A DNA stretch of 64,000 nucleotides from Candidatus Saccharimonadota bacterium (GCA_017432305.1 JAFRJK010000001.1:62001-126000), one strand, 5' to 3'. Counted from the stretch's first letter, positions 16,583 through 26,182 are shown. The notes: generated from the letters alone by a model not told the origin. A program made the numbers and translations.

Positions 16583-17239
16583 ATGAGAGAGAAATTAAGA
16601 CTTATCTTACCTGTTTTATTCGCTATCTTTTTGCCGCTTCAAGGTTATAAAGCGCTTTCTACACCTGTTTCTGACAATACCGACCTCTCTACAGTTTTCA
16701 CCGCAAAAGCCGAAAAATCTACTGTTTCTAAGGTTGAAAATAAGGTTAAAACAGAGGTAAAATCTGTTACAACCTCTAACACTACTACTACTAAAGCCTC
16801 TGATGCTGTAAAAGCTGCCGCTTCTGGTTCAAAAACTCTTGATTTAACAGGGGTAAAAACCGTTTCTAAAGACTGTAACAACGACATGTCTGTTATGAAT
16901 TCTGGTGCTTACTACTGTAAATTCCGTGGTTCTGCCTCTACCTTTATCTATGGCCACAACCGTGCTGGTACCTTCGATACTCTTAAAACCTTAAAAATCG
17001 GCGATTCTATTAAAATTAAGATTAACGGTGTTATAAAAACTTATAAAGTTGTTAACACTTTCCGTCTCGAATATGCAAACCTTAAGGGTAGCGATAAAAG
17101 TGATCTCCGTACCTCTCTTTATAAGTCTACTTACGGTAATAACTGGGGTGGTGCAAATGCTTCAAAACGTGTCACTTTCCAAACCTGTGAAGGTAAAAAT
17201 GATGCTTACCGCCGTTATATCCAAGCGGTTGAGGTTTAA
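16583..17239 (+). CDS. Sortase-fold secreted transpeptidase
   Basis: A 218-residue protein with an N-terminal signal/anchor (residues 5-22), a Ser/Thr/Lys-rich linker to about 85, and a sortase-like domain. The three sortase catalytic residues are visible: H125 in F-I-Y-G-H-N-R, C202 in F-Q-T-C-E-G, and R210/R211 before the final strand. Two extra Cys (C98, C112) could form a disulfide. Sortases join surface proteins with C-terminal sorting signals to the wall or to each other; no LPXTG substrate lies in this window. A GAGGAG ribosome binding site and a consensus promoter precede it. Confidence 0.8.
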   Translation: MREKLRLILPVLFAIFLPLQGYKALSTPVSDNTDLSTVFTAKAEKSTVSKVENKVKTEVKSVTTSNTTTTKASDAVKAAASGSKTLDLTGVKTVSKDCNNDMSVMNSGAYYCKFRGSASTFIYGHNRAGTFDTLKTLKIGDSIKIKINGVIKTYKVVNTFRLEYANLKGSDKSDLRTSLYKSTYGNNWGGANASKRVTFQTCEGKNDAYRRYIQAVEV

Positions 17240-17256
17240 TCCTTAATAAATCATTA

Positions 17257-17293
17257 TAGGACCTCTAGTTTCTCTCTGGAGGTCCTTTTTTGT
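17257..17293 (+). terminator. Intrinsic terminator after sortase 1
   Basis: GGACCTC / GAGGTCC stem with a pyrimidine-rich loop, followed by six T. Confidence 0.88.
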
Positions 17294-17314
17294 ATCCTCA
17301 GTCGACCTCTGTAA

Positions 17315-17330
17315 AACCGAACAAATGTTC
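17315..17330. repeat. Short inverted repeat upstream of sortase 2
   Basis: CCGAAC-AAAT-GTTCGG lies about 70 bp before a TATACT -10 box. It could be a protein-binding operator or a small hairpin; nothing else supports either role. Confidence 0.35.
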
Positions 17331-17474
17331 GGAAATTAACCCATAAAAAATCTTAAAAATCAATACTAAAAACCACTAACATTTTCATTTTGTTTATGTT
17401 ATACTAAGCTTAAATAGGAGTGGAGGAAAGCTTCTATAAAATGCGAGGTATCTCGAGGAGGAGAGATAATTTTC

Positions 17475-17981
17475 ATGAACAAAAGAAGCAGAAATTTTAG
17501 GCTAAAACGACCAAAAATCGGTATGGTCTTAGCGATTCTTTATTTTACAATCGCCGCTGGTCTCACAGCCTACATCTTCATGCCAAAAATCGCCGATGCG
17601 AGCTCTGATGAACGCCTCTTTATCCCGTCGATTGGTCTCGTTGCGAGGGTAAAAGACATTGAAAAACAGGGGAAAACCCTTACTCCTCCCGACACGATTG
17701 CCGGCGCTTATAAAGCCTCCTCGAATAAAACAGTCTTAATCGGCCACTCTTCGACCATCTTTAAAGATTTGAAGAATATTACTTACGGAGACCGCTTTAA
17801 ATTCGACGATAAAAATTACCGTGTAAATAAGATCGAAATTGTAGAGAAAGCGACCATCGATATGGGGGAAATTGTTCGTGAAACCGAAGAAAACACCGTC
17901 GTAATTATGACCTGTTATGGTGAACCGCTCGGAACACAAGATTATACTCATCGCTTAATCGTCACGGCGGAGGAGGTTTAA
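17475..17981 (+). CDS. Sortase (second copy)
   Basis: A 168-residue protein with a short basic N-terminus, one membrane anchor (about residues 16-37) and a compact sortase domain. The catalytic residues are H91 (L-I-G-H-S-S), C147 (I-M-T-C-Y-G) and R160 (Y-T-H-R-L-I-V). The substrate entry segment R-L-F-I-P-S-I-G is typical of sortases. A long leader with CTCGAGGAGGAGAG supplies the ribosome binding site. It lies 2 bp before the GH97 gene, which probably shares its transcript. Confidence 0.85.
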   Translation: MNKRSRNFRLKRPKIGMVLAILYFTIAAGLTAYIFMPKIADASSDERLFIPSIGLVARVKDIEKQGKTLTPPDTIAGAYKASSNKTVLIGHSSTIFKDLKNITYGDRFKFDDKNYRVNKIEIVEKATIDMGEIVRETEENTVVIMTCYGEPLGTQDYTHRLIVTAEEV

Positions 17982-17983
17982 GG

Positions 17984-19963
17984 GTGGGCTTTTTTGAGCG
18001 ACTTTTTGGTAGTTTTATAAAACCCAAACTCGACCATGATCAACAGATTATCTCGCCGAATGGTCGGGTTTCTTGTTATGTTAAACTAAAGCTCGGAAGC
18101 TTAACCTACTCTGTTAAAAAAGATGGAAAAATCATCCTTAGAGAATCTGGACTCGGAATAAACGTCCAGGGCGATCAACCTCTAAAACAGGGGTTAATGA
18201 TTGTCCGTACCCAAAATAAGAAACTCGACGAAACTTGGACTTCGCTTATTGGCGAACAGAGAATAATTAGAAATAACTACACTGAAGCAACTTTTTATCT
18301 CGCTGAAACTGCCGAAAATGGGCGCATGTTCACTATCCGCTTTCGTGTTTTTGACGATGGCGTCGCTTTTCGCTATGAAATCCCGCCTCAGCCAAAATTC
18401 CAACGCCTAATTATTTCTGATGAGCTAACTGAATTTAATATCGATTCTAACTCCCAAGCCTGGCGCATCCCAGCTTACCAACCCGATCGCTACGAATATA
18501 ACTACGAAAAACGCCCAGTTTACGCCCTCGCATCCTCTGTTCACACCCCTTTGACAATCGAAACTCCACTCGGGCACTACGTCTCAATTCACGAGGCCGC
18601 TCTTTATAATTACGGTTCGATGACCTTAAAACTAAATTCTCTCGGCCGACTCCAATCTGATATTACTCCACTTTCGGACGGGATGCGCGCTTATGTCGAC
18701 TTACCATTCAACACTCCTTGGCGCGTTATTATGATTGCCGATTCTCCGATTGAACTAATCACAAACCGCATCGTCCTAAACCTAAATGATCCTCCAAAAG
18801 AAGATTTTTCTTGGGTAAAACCATTGAAATTCATCGGTATTTGGTGGGCAATGTTTGTCGGTGAGTGGACTTGGGCGCCTGGGGAACGCCACGGCGCAAC
18901 AACAAAACACGCTATCGAATATATTGATGCTGCAAAACGTCTTGGGATTGAAGGGCTTCTCATCGAAGGCTGGAACAATGGTTGGGAAGGCGATTGGCTC
19001 CAAAATGGCGCAACGACCGACTTCCTAAAGCCAGTTTCTGATCTCGACCTCGATAAAGTTGCCGAATATGCAAAAGAAAACGGTATTAAGCTAATCGGCC
19101 ACCACGAAACTGTCGGCTTTATCGATAACTATGAAGCCCAAATGGAAGATGCCTTTAAATTCTACACCGAAAGAGGTATAAACTACATAAAACCAGGTTA
19201 TGCCGGCTCAATGATGACCGTCCAGGGTCGAAAAGAATTCCACCACTCCCAAGCTGGCGTTCGTCACTACCAAAAAGCTGTCGAGCTCGCCGCGAAATAT
19301 CACATCTGCCTCGACGTTCACGAACCAATCAAGGGGACTGGGATTGAGAGAACTTGGCCAAATCTCTTAACTCGTGAAGGTGCTCGCGGTCAAGAATACG
19401 AAGGTGGCGCTTTAAGCCCATCTCACGCCACAATCCTCCCGTTCACCCGTCTTCTTGCTGGCGGCATGGACTACACAAGCGGCATTTTCGATGTTACAAA
19501 CGTTGCAAAACGTTTAGCCTCGACTTTAGCTCGCCAACTCGCCTATTACGTCACTATCTACTCCGGGATGCAAATGGCCGCAGATCGCCCAAGGTTCTAT
19601 GAAGAAGTCCAGCCTGCAGCTTACGAATTTATTCGCAACGTCCCAATTAACTGGGAAAGAACCGTTCCACTCCTCGGGAAAATCGGTGAATATTATGTCG
19701 TTGCAAGACAAGAACGCGAATCAAGCAATTGGTATATTGGTGGCGTGACGAACGAAGAAGCTCACCGCGTCCGATTAAATCTTGATTTTCTCGATGATGA
19801 CTCAACTTATACTGCCGAAATCTATCGCGACTCCGACACCGCCCACTATCGTGATAACCAACTCGGGATTACGATTGAAAGCCGAAAAATTTCTAAAACT
19901 GACTACCTCGATATCTGGATGGCTCCAGGAGGTGGCTTTGCCGTTCGAATTACAAAATCATAG
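17984..19963 (+). CDS. Glycoside hydrolase family 97 (alpha-glucosidase/galactosidase type)
   Basis: A 659-residue protein with GH97 layout: an N-terminal beta-sandwich (1 to about 270), a central barrel beginning I-G-I-W-W-A-M-F and containing G-I-E-G-L-L-I-E-G-W-N, and a C-terminal beta domain. Other barrel landmarks are G-H-H-E-T-V and D-V-H-E-P-I. No signal peptide is visible at the GTG start, which is unusual for GH97, so it may act in the cytoplasm. The start GTG 17984 follows GGAGGAGG. Retaining versus inverting mechanism was not resolved. Confidence 0.88.
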   Translation: MGFFERLFGSFIKPKLDHDQQIISPNGRVSCYVKLKLGSLTYSVKKDGKIILRESGLGINVQGDQPLKQGLMIVRTQNKKLDETWTSLIGEQRIIRNNYTEATFYLAETAENGRMFTIRFRVFDDGVAFRYEIPPQPKFQRLIISDELTEFNIDSNSQAWRIPAYQPDRYEYNYEKRPVYALASSVHTPLTIETPLGHYVSIHEAALYNYGSMTLKLNSLGRLQSDITPLSDGMRAYVDLPFNTPWRVIMIADSPIELITNRIVLNLNDPPKEDFSWVKPLKFIGIWWAMFVGEWTWAPGERHGATTKHAIEYIDAAKRLGIEGLLIEGWNNGWEGDWLQNGATTDFLKPVSDLDLDKVAEYAKENGIKLIGHHETVGFIDNYEAQMEDAFKFYTERGINYIKPGYAGSMMTVQGRKEFHHSQAGVRHYQKAVELAAKYHICLDVHEPIKGTGIERTWPNLLTREGARGQEYEGGALSPSHATILPFTRLLAGGMDYTSGIFDVTNVAKRLASTLARQLAYYVTIYSGMQMAADRPRFYEEVQPAAYEFIRNVPINWERTVPLLGKIGEYYVVARQERESSNWYIGGVTNEEAHRVRLNLDFLDDDSTYTAEIYRDSDTAHYRDNQLGITIESRKISKTDYLDIWMAPGGGFAVRITKS

Positions 19964-19986
19964 TATAATAGAGAAAAGGAGGTAAG

Positions 19987-21591
19987 ATGTATAAACAGCC
20001 CGAAAGAGAGCATGACTACACTGAAGAAGATATAAGAAATGAGTCGAAACGACGTGATTTTAGCCGTAAACAGAAAAAGGGTGGAGTTGGAAAAATAATT
20101 ACCTTTTTAGTTATCGCAATTTTAATCGCTGGTGGTGTTTTAGTAAAACTTTGGCTCGACACTGACCCATTCGTCAAACCTGGCGAAGTCTCGATTGATG
20201 ATTCCGTGTCTGAAACGAACCGCAACATCATTAACGAAAACATCGAGAAATGGAAAAACAGCGGCAATAAAATCCGCCACGACATAAAATACTCCGAAAA
20301 AACCGTCTATTCGATGGCTGAAGCGGGAGAAAACGACGTTTTAGTAAAAATTGAACTCCCGACCGTCGATTTTTATGACTCGGAACTTAATATTTCTTCC
20401 TCCGAAGCCGAATCCGAGTCCAGTTCGAAAAAAATCACTTGGGTTGATTTTATAAATATCACCCCCGAAGCTCGCGTTGTTTCGATTGACGACAACTATT
20501 TCTTCGACAATATCGAAAAAGGCGGAAAATACACTTATATCTCTTATGAAACCGATAATTCTGAAAAAAGTGCTGCAATTTGGATTGCCACCGCCGACCA
20601 AAATTACGACCAAAAATACCCAGAAAGCTCGAAAGATTTCCTCTCCTTCGCTCAAACTGGTGTGACTGCTCTTACTCGCGCAATGACTCTCACCTTAAAC
20701 GGCAAAGCTGGCGGCCGTGGTTCATATTTTGCTGATAAGATTAAAGATTTCCTAAGTTCGAAAGACTTAACGCATATCTCGAACGAGGTTTCTTTCACCG
20801 ATGGTTGTAAAGGCTCAACCGGTACAATGAGCCTTTGTGCAGATTGGCGTAGTCTTGATTCTATCACCGCAATTGGCACTGATATCGTTGAATTAACCGG
20901 TAACCATAACAACAACTATGGCACTTCTAATAACATTAAAACCATCGAAAAATACGAAGAACTCGGGATGAAAACCGTTGGTGGCGGAAAAACCGAAGAA
21001 GAAGCGGCAAAACCGCTTGAACTCGATGAAAAAGGCAATAAAATCACTCTCCTCGCTTATAACCACTCAACATCAACGAAGGGAAACGGTGAACTCGCAG
21101 ATGGGAATAGGCCTGGCGCAAACGGTTTCACTGAAGAAAAAGCGAAAAAAGACATTAAAGAGGCGAAAGAGCGTGGCGATTTTATCATCGTTGATATCCA
21201 ATATTCCGAATGTTATAGCTACCCTGATGGCTACACCGAAATGCCATCTTGTGACAAGCCAATCTCTGGTCAAAAGAACTTCTTCCGCCAATTTATTGAC
21301 TGGGGCGCAGACGTCGTTATCGGTACCCAAGCTCACCACCCACAAACTTTCGAACTCTACGAAGGAAAACCGATTTATTACGGCCTTGGAAACCTCTTCT
21401 TCGACCAAACTTATTGGCCTGGTACTCAACGTGGCTACATCTTAACTCACTACTTCTATAATGGTAAACTCCTAAACACTAGAATCAGCCCAACTTGGTA
21501 CGACGCTTCCCATCAAGTTTATCTCACCGATGAATCGACCTCTGAAAAATTTATTAAACGCTTAATGGAAGCAAGCCCGAAAGGAAAATAA
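19987..21591 (+). CDS. CapA-family (PGA_cap) protein with N-terminal membrane anchor
   Basis: A 534-residue protein with a charged cytoplasmic N-terminus, a membrane anchor at about 35-55, an extracytoplasmic linker, and a CapA metallophosphatase-like domain from about 240. Diagnostic segments are V-E-L-T-G-N-H-N-N-N-Y-G, the H-x-x-x-x near A-Y-N-H-S-T, and V-I-G-T-Q-A-H-H-P-Q with G-L-G-N-L-F-F-D-Q. CapA proteins act in poly-gamma-glutamate capsule formation, but many homologues are just surface phosphoesterase-like proteins. The stop overlaps the next start (TAATG). Confidence 0.88.
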   Translation: MYKQPEREHDYTEEDIRNESKRRDFSRKQKKGGVGKIITFLVIAILIAGGVLVKLWLDTDPFVKPGEVSIDDSVSETNRNIINENIEKWKNSGNKIRHDIKYSEKTVYSMAEAGENDVLVKIELPTVDFYDSELNISSSEAESESSSKKITWVDFINITPEARVVSIDDNYFFDNIEKGGKYTYISYETDNSEKSAAIWIATADQNYDQKYPESSKDFLSFAQTGVTALTRAMTLTLNGKAGGRGSYFADKIKDFLSSKDLTHISNEVSFTDGCKGSTGTMSLCADWRSLDSITAIGTDIVELTGNHNNNYGTSNNIKTIEKYEELGMKTVGGGKTEEEAAKPLELDEKGNKITLLAYNHSTSTKGNGELADGNRPGANGFTEEKAKKDIKEAKERGDFIIVDIQYSECYSYPDGYTEMPSCDKPISGQKNFFRQFIDWGADVVIGTQAHHPQTFELYEGKPIYYGLGNLFFDQTYWPGTQRGYILTHYFYNGKLLNTRISPTWYDASHQVYLTDESTSEKFIKRLMEASPKGK

Positions 21592-22616
21592 TGGATCCAC
21601 AAGATTACATGGCCAGCCAACCAAAACAAGAAAAAGTTTTTAACGCAAAAAAGATTGTCGGAATTGTTCTTGTCGTTGTCTTAGTTGTTGTTTTAGTTGC
21701 AGCCGGCATCGTCTTTGCAATTAAAAAGTTAAACGAAAATAATTCCTCTAATTCTAACAACCAGAATAATACTCCTGCCACACCGGTTGAACCAGAAGAA
21801 CCAAAAACTCCTGAAAAAATCGACTTCCAGCTCATTACCGATCAATGGATCACTGCTCAAGGCAATTCCGCCAACTTCGAAGTGATGATTTACGACCTCG
21901 ACAATAGCGAGATTGTCGCTCGTCATAACGAAGACAAACCAATGTATATCGCTTCGATTTATAAGATGTTTGTTGCTTATGAGGGCTATTATCGCATCGA
22001 TCATAACATTTGGGACGGGAATGGTACTTATGGTCTCGGTAAGGATATTGAGGGGAATCAATTTACCCGCTCAAAATGTCTCGACTATATGATTCGCTAC
22101 TCTTATTCGCCTTGTGCTGAAACAATGTGGAACGAAATCGGTCACGACAAACTCCAAGCAATCTACAACGAAAAAGGTTATAAGAATACGAATATCGCCG
22201 GCATTACCTCGACTCCGAGCGACCTCGTAAAGCTTTATCGCGAATACTATAAACACACCGATTTGACCGACGAATCTTGGGAGAAAATCCAAGATAGTAT
22301 GTTAAATCAAGAAGCTCCAAGAGGTGCCGCAAGTGTCTACGCCCAAGATTGGCGCAAAGGTCTCCCAGCTGGTTTCTCAACCGCTAAGGTTTATGATAAA
22401 GTTGGCTGGTGGGGCGATGGTAAGGGAAATTGGTACTATTATGCTGACGCTGCTTTTGTTACTTTCCCAGAGGCAAAAGATAAAGACACCGGAAAAACTC
22501 GCCCAGAACGTCATTACATTGTCATTGTCTTGACAAAAAGCTCTAATCCAGCCGAAATCATTAAATTCGGCCGCAAAATCGAAGAAACCGTCAAAACTAC
22601 TGATAATTACATCTAA
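21591..22616 (+). CDS. Class A beta-lactamase-like serine hydrolase
   Basis: A 341-residue protein with an N-terminal anchor (about 21-44), an Asn/Pro-rich linker and a beta-lactamase2 (PF13354-like) domain. The nucleophile motif S-x-x-K is S122-I-Y-K125, and K-V-G-W-W-G near residue 260 takes the KTG position. It is likely a D,D-peptidase-like or peptidoglycan-active enzyme outside the membrane rather than a resistance gene. It is coupled to the CapA gene by a one-base overlap. Confidence 0.82.
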   Translation: MDPQDYMASQPKQEKVFNAKKIVGIVLVVVLVVVLVAAGIVFAIKKLNENNSSNSNNQNNTPATPVEPEEPKTPEKIDFQLITDQWITAQGNSANFEVMIYDLDNSEIVARHNEDKPMYIASIYKMFVAYEGYYRIDHNIWDGNGTYGLGKDIEGNQFTRSKCLDYMIRYSYSPCAETMWNEIGHDKLQAIYNEKGYKNTNIAGITSTPSDLVKLYREYYKHTDLTDESWEKIQDSMLNQEAPRGAASVYAQDWRKGLPAGFSTAKVYDKVGWWGDGKGNWYYYADAAFVTFPEAKDKDTGKTRPERHYIVIVLTKSSNPAEIIKFGRKIEETVKTTDNYI

Positions 22617-22632
22617 AAATAACCAAAAAAAT

Positions 22633-22665
22633 AAAGGCCTCACAAATTTCGTGAGACCTTTTTTA
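22633..22665 (+). terminator. Intrinsic terminator after the serine hydrolase
   Basis: AAGGCCTCAC / GTGAGACCTT stem, six-base loop, then T-run. Confidence 0.88.
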
Positions 22666-22685
22666 ATTGGGGGAATGTAGGGATA

Positions 22686-23246
22686 TTAGTCAACGCCTAT
22701 TGCGGCCAGTTCATCTAAGTCCTCGAAATAATCAGGTTTCTTTGGGACCTCAATTAAAATTGTGTCTATCACCTCTGCAAGATCATCGTCGCCAAGTTCA
22801 AGATACCTAGAAATCTCGTCCTGGCGAGTCAAGACCTTTGCAATATCCTTTGGTGACTTACCCTTAGCACGCATACGCTCTATCTTCTTTCCATATACTT
22901 TATGAAGATGTTCCGTAGTGCGCCTTAAGGCCTGCTTATCTCCGTCTATCGCGTCATAGCAATAGTCAGGGAGATTATCTGCAAATGATTTTATTGCTTC
23001 TATAAGGGTACGCGATCCCTTTGTGCCATAACCGATATTCGTGAATTTCTTCAAAACCCTATCAGCATGGCCTCTACGACGAGTACAAATAAGCGTGCAA
23101 TTCTTCTTGATTAAGAAAACAATTGCCTCGTCTTCTTTAAGTAGATCATATAATTTGTCCAAGAGAGCTAAAAGCCCCATCTCTGTTGCAAGTTCTCCCT
23201 TGATGTCATCAATTTCCTGAAAAAACAATGTCAAATATCCACCCAT
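22686..23246 (-). CDS. Accessory hypothetical protein, SD-led with long leader
   Basis: A 186-residue soluble, charged, helix-rich protein I do not recognise. It has a basic central part (C-T-R-R-R-G-H-A-D-R) and an acidic C-terminus. I place the start at 23246 because GGAGGAAC lies 5 bp upstream; the frame extends further but without a better site. A TATAAT lies about 90 bp upstream near 23335 on the complement, giving a long 5' leader, unlike the leaderless housekeeping genes. Codon choice (more AAG, CTT and AGG) differs from neighbours, which suggests recent acquisition. Confidence 0.6.
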   Translation of the reverse strand: MGGYLTLFFQEIDDIKGELATEMGLLALLDKLYDLLKEDEAIVFLIKKNCTLICTRRRGHADRVLKKFTNIGYGTKGSRTLIEAIKSFADNLPDYCYDAIDGDKQALRRTTEHLHKVYGKKIERMRAKGKSPKDIAKVLTRQDEISRYLELGDDDLAEVIDTILIEVPKKPDYFEDLDELAAIGVD

Positions 23247-23408
23247 TTCTGTTCCTCCTAAGGTTCTAAGTGTGCGGGCATTAGAGCCCAATTATAGTTT
23301 CAATTACCTATACCCCCCAAACCACATTCAATTACATTATACCACACTTTTTATAAATTGTCAATACATAAGCGCTTTCCCTCTGTAAACCCCCTGTCAA
23401 AACTGTGC

Positions 23409-23414
23409 TATAAT
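23409..23414 (+). promoter_or_regulatory. -10 box of leaderless rarA promoter
   Basis: TATAAT in TGTGCTATAAT lies 6 bp before ATG 23421. It decides the start against the longer open frame from 23358. Confidence 0.6.
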
Positions 23415-23420
23415 AGGGTT

Positions 23421-24620
23421 ATGGAACAGGGAAGTAACAGAGTACCACTCGCTGAGCGTATGCGCCCAAAATCTCTCTCCGAAGTTGTCGGCCAAGAGGA
23501 AATTATCGGTGATGGGAAGATTTTGACCGAAATTGTCAAAAAAGGTGAGCCTGTTAACCTGATTTTCTGGGGTCCCCCGGGAACTGGAAAAACTACTCTT
23601 GCTCGCATTTTAGCGAATGAATATAAAGCTGACTTCGTCGAACTTTCCGCTGTTACCTCTGGGAAAAAAGATATCGAAACCGTCGTCGAGCGTGCAAAAA
23701 GAAACTGGAATTTAAAAATTCGAACTGTTCTTTTCGTTGACGAAATTCACCGCTTTAATAAAGCCCAACAAGACGCTTTCCTCCCTCATGTCGAATCTGG
23801 ACTAATCATTTTGATTGGCGCTACAACCGAAAACCCAAGTTTTGAAGTTATCTCGCCACTTTTATCCCGTTCTCGCGTTGTTATTGTAAATTCTCTCTCT
23901 AAAGATGCGATTATTGAGGTTTTAAAACGCGCGGTTAAGGCCGAAAAAGCCTCGAAGCGTGTTTCAAAAAAGGCTATTAACTATCTTGCGGAACTCTCTG
24001 GTGGCGACGCTAGATCCGCCCTCGGCGACCTTGAACTTGCGCTTTCTCTCTCTGATAAAGTTGACGAAAATGTCGTAAAAGAGGCTGCTGGACGGAAAGT
24101 CCCCGGATACGACAAAAAAGGCGACAAACACTATGACAATATCTCTGCCTTTATTAAATCAATGCGCGGTTCCGACGTTGATGCAACACTTTATTATCTT
24201 GCAAGAATGCTCGAAGCTGGCGAAGACCCAAAATTTATCGCCCGCCGCATGGTAATTTTCGCTTCCGAAGATATTGGACTTGCTGGAAATGGCGGGCTTA
24301 ACCTCGCTGTCGCAGCCTTTGAGGCGGTTGAACGGGTTGGGATGCCAGAGTGCCAAATTACTTTATCACACGTCGCTTGTGCGCTCGCTCTCTCGAAAAA
24401 GAGTCGAAGAAGCTACGATGCCTTCCTCCGTGCAAAAGAAGCAGCTCATAATTCAATGGGGTTACCCGTCCCAATTAAACTTCGCAACGCCCCGACAAAA
24501 CTAATGAAAGACCTAGGCTTCGGAAAAGGCCAAAAATGGGAGGCTGGTTTCCATCTCGACGGCTCTTATCTCCCTAACGAGATAAAAGATCAGAAATTCT
24601 TCCTCCCAGAAAAGAGCTAA
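23421..24620 (+). CDS. rarA: Replication-associated recombination protein A (MgsA/RarA AAA+ ATPase)
   Basis: A 399-residue clamp-loader-like AAA+ ATPase that acts at stalled replication forks. The opening P-L-A-E-R-M-R-P-K-S-L-S-E-V-V-G-Q is the RarA signature; Walker A G-P-P-G-T-G-K-T-T is at 51-59, Walker B V-L-F-V-D-E-I-H-R-F follows, and the C-terminal M-K-D-L-G-F-G-K-G-Q-K-W-E segment is typical. Cassette array B begins 10 bp after its stop codon. Confidence 0.95.
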   Translation: MEQGSNRVPLAERMRPKSLSEVVGQEEIIGDGKILTEIVKKGEPVNLIFWGPPGTGKTTLARILANEYKADFVELSAVTSGKKDIETVVERAKRNWNLKIRTVLFVDEIHRFNKAQQDAFLPHVESGLIILIGATTENPSFEVISPLLSRSRVVIVNSLSKDAIIEVLKRAVKAEKASKRVSKKAINYLAELSGGDARSALGDLELALSLSDKVDENVVKEAAGRKVPGYDKKGDKHYDNISAFIKSMRGSDVDATLYYLARMLEAGEDPKFIARRMVIFASEDIGLAGNGGLNLAVAAFEAVERVGMPECQITLSHVACALALSKKSRRSYDAFLRAKEAAHNSMGLPVPIKLRNAPTKLMKDLGFGKGQKWEAGFHLDGSYLPNEIKDQKFFLPEKS

Positions 24621-24630
24621 TAGTGCTCTC

Positions 24631-24837
24631 TTGGATTTTTGGAGGGGTGGGAGATATCATCGCTCAAGTGGTAGTGTTGCAGCTCGCCTTTCGGCCTACC
24701 ACTCCTGGGAACGACTCTCTGCTAGTACCGACATTAGCCGATATCTAAATGTTGATCTCTTTGAGGCTACTGGCTACGTTGGGACAGAATACACTACCAG
24801 TCGAGGGCATGGGATGTTTATCCGTTGCACAACGGAT
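24631..24837 (+). other. Silent FISUMP C-terminal cassette B1
   Basis: Type I head L-D-F-W-R-G-G-R-Y, end M-F-I-R-C-T-T-D. It follows the rarA stop directly and has no divergent partner. Confidence 0.87.
24820..24837. repeat. 18-bp palindrome with one mismatch, B1/B2 junction
   Basis: ATCCGTTGCACAACGGAT. Reads I-R-C-T-T-D on plus and I-R-C-A-T-D on minus. Confidence 0.9.
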
Positions 24838-25029
24838 AGACATTCCGTAGCCCCTAATGTCATTACTGTGTGGGCCCACGTCACCAGTAGCGCTAGATAT
24901 CTTAGTAATGAAGAAAAAGCTACGGTCTGGATACATGGAGACTCGTGAGCGAAAAACAGCGAAACTAGTACGAACCTGCCAATCAATCCTACCATCGGCA
25001 GCAATATAATCTCCACCCCTCCAAAAATA
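24820..25029 (-). other. Silent FISUMP C-terminal cassette B2
   Basis: Type II head Y-F-W-R-G-G-D-Y preceded by in-frame TAG; end G-M-S-I-R-C-A-T-D. Confidence 0.86.
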
Positions 25030-25066
25030 CTACAGAGCAATATTAGCTTTCTTTAATATTACCCCG

Positions 25067-25288
25067 TTGGATTTTTGGAGGGGTGGAGCTTATGATAACG
25101 ATAATTTAGCTAATAGTTTTGGTGCAATTAGAAGCCGTACTGTAAATAGTGAACATTGGACCAACTCGAAACTAAACGGCACCCATGCCCACGAAATTGA
25201 TATCTACATTGGTGCTAGCGGATCGAGAGTTTTTCCACAACATACTACATATATAGCACGTGGAATTCGTATCCGTTGCGCAACGGAT
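25067..25288 (+). other. Silent FISUMP C-terminal cassette B3
   Basis: Type I head L-D-F-W-R-G-G-A-Y; end R-I-R-C-A-T-D. Slightly longer than average (222 bp) and still in frame. Confidence 0.87.
25271..25288. repeat. Perfect 18-bp palindrome, B3/B4 junction
   Basis: ATCCGTTGCGCAACGGAT, shared by convergent cassettes. Confidence 0.95.
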
Positions 25289-25475
25289 AAAATATCCTGA
25301 ATATCGTGATAATGGAACATCTACCCAGACATCCATAGTATTATACCCAGCAAAAGTACCGAAGGAAAAAGCCTGCCTACTAGTACCCATGGCTTTTCGT
25401 CCCCGCCAAGCACCCGTAGAAGTGCGGTTGTAGACAATAAAAGTACCACCATAATTCCCACCCCTCCAAAAATAC
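25271..25475 (-). other. Silent FISUMP C-terminal cassette B4
   Basis: Type II head Y-F-W-R-G-G-N-Y; end G-Y-F-I-R-C-A-T-D. Confidence 0.86.
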
Positions 25476-25523
25476 TACAAAGCAATATTATAGTTTTTTA
25501 ATATTATAGTAATTTTATTCCGA

Positions 25524-25730
25524 TTGGATTTTTGGAGGGGTGGGATATACTCTGTACAAAATGGCTCAATTTTATGGCAGGTACTTAACAATTCAATATG
25601 GATAAACTACAAAACGACTGACTATTTTATATTCTACTCTTCAGATCAAGAAAATGGACAAACTGGACGTGTTCAGCTCAGAACCTTTACTAGCGCAAGT
25701 GGTGGGAGACTTATCCGTTGCGCAACGGAT
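25524..25730 (+). other. Silent FISUMP C-terminal cassette B5
   Basis: Type I head L-D-F-W-R-G-G-I-Y; end R-L-I-R-C-A-T-D. Confidence 0.87.
25713..25730. repeat. Perfect 18-bp palindrome, B5/B6 junction
   Basis: ATCCGTTGCGCAACGGAT, shared by convergent cassettes. Confidence 0.95.
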
Positions 25731-25937
25731 ACGAAACCCCTGACTTCGATAATAGACCCCTTGGGGGTTTATCCATCCAGTAGTGGGGTCACCGGTTTGT
25801 AGGATAATGTAAAAGTAATAGGTAGCTGGAAGATTGTCTCTCACAGTGGCGTAATTTACAACCCAAGAGGCCTCATGTCCACGACCAGTAGGCCGACCAT
25901 TAGCAGCACTATAACTCCCACCCCTCCAAAAATCCAA
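25713..25937 (-). other. Silent FISUMP C-terminal cassette B6
   Basis: Type I head L-D-F-W-R-G-G-S-Y; end F-R-I-R-C-A-T-D. At 225 bp it is the longest cassette. Confidence 0.87.
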
Positions 25938-25986
25938 TCGGAACAAAATTACCATAATATAAAGTAAAACTAATTATGCTCTGTAG

Positions 25987-26181
25987 TATTTTTGGAGGGG
26001 TGGGGTTTATAGTCTTGGCCGTATTGATAGTCGTACCAGAGATGGCCTTTGGTATTCTAATAGTACTGGATCTTCTGATGGTGCATATTTTTATCATACT
26101 TCGATAGAAAATAACACTGGACTTGCTCGAGGTAACGGAGGAAAAAGACATCATGGGTTTTCTATCCGTTGCATAAAAATA
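25987..26181 (+). other. Silent FISUMP C-terminal cassette B7
   Basis: Type II head Y-F-W-R-G-G-V-Y after in-frame TAG; end F-S-I-R-C-I-K-I at the array edge, the same end sequence as A4. Confidence 0.86.
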
Positions 26182-26182
26182 A

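Larger units (their letters stand above)
24621..26181. repeat. FISUMP cassette array B (7 cassettes)
   Basis: Order plus, minus, plus, minus, plus, minus, plus: one unpaired cassette then three inverted-pair units. Shared palindromes are at 24820-24837 (one mismatch), 25271-25288 and 25713-25730 (perfect). The array ends in a half palindrome next to a long inverted repeat. Confidence 0.92.

Noticed and set aside
15471-26181. CRISPR array
   Set aside because: Repeats alternate in orientation, units are about 200 bp and coding, and no cas genes occur.
23421-26181. rarA as the recombinase of the adjacent cassette array
   Set aside because: RarA is a universal replication-repair factor; adjacency to one of six arrays is weak evidence.
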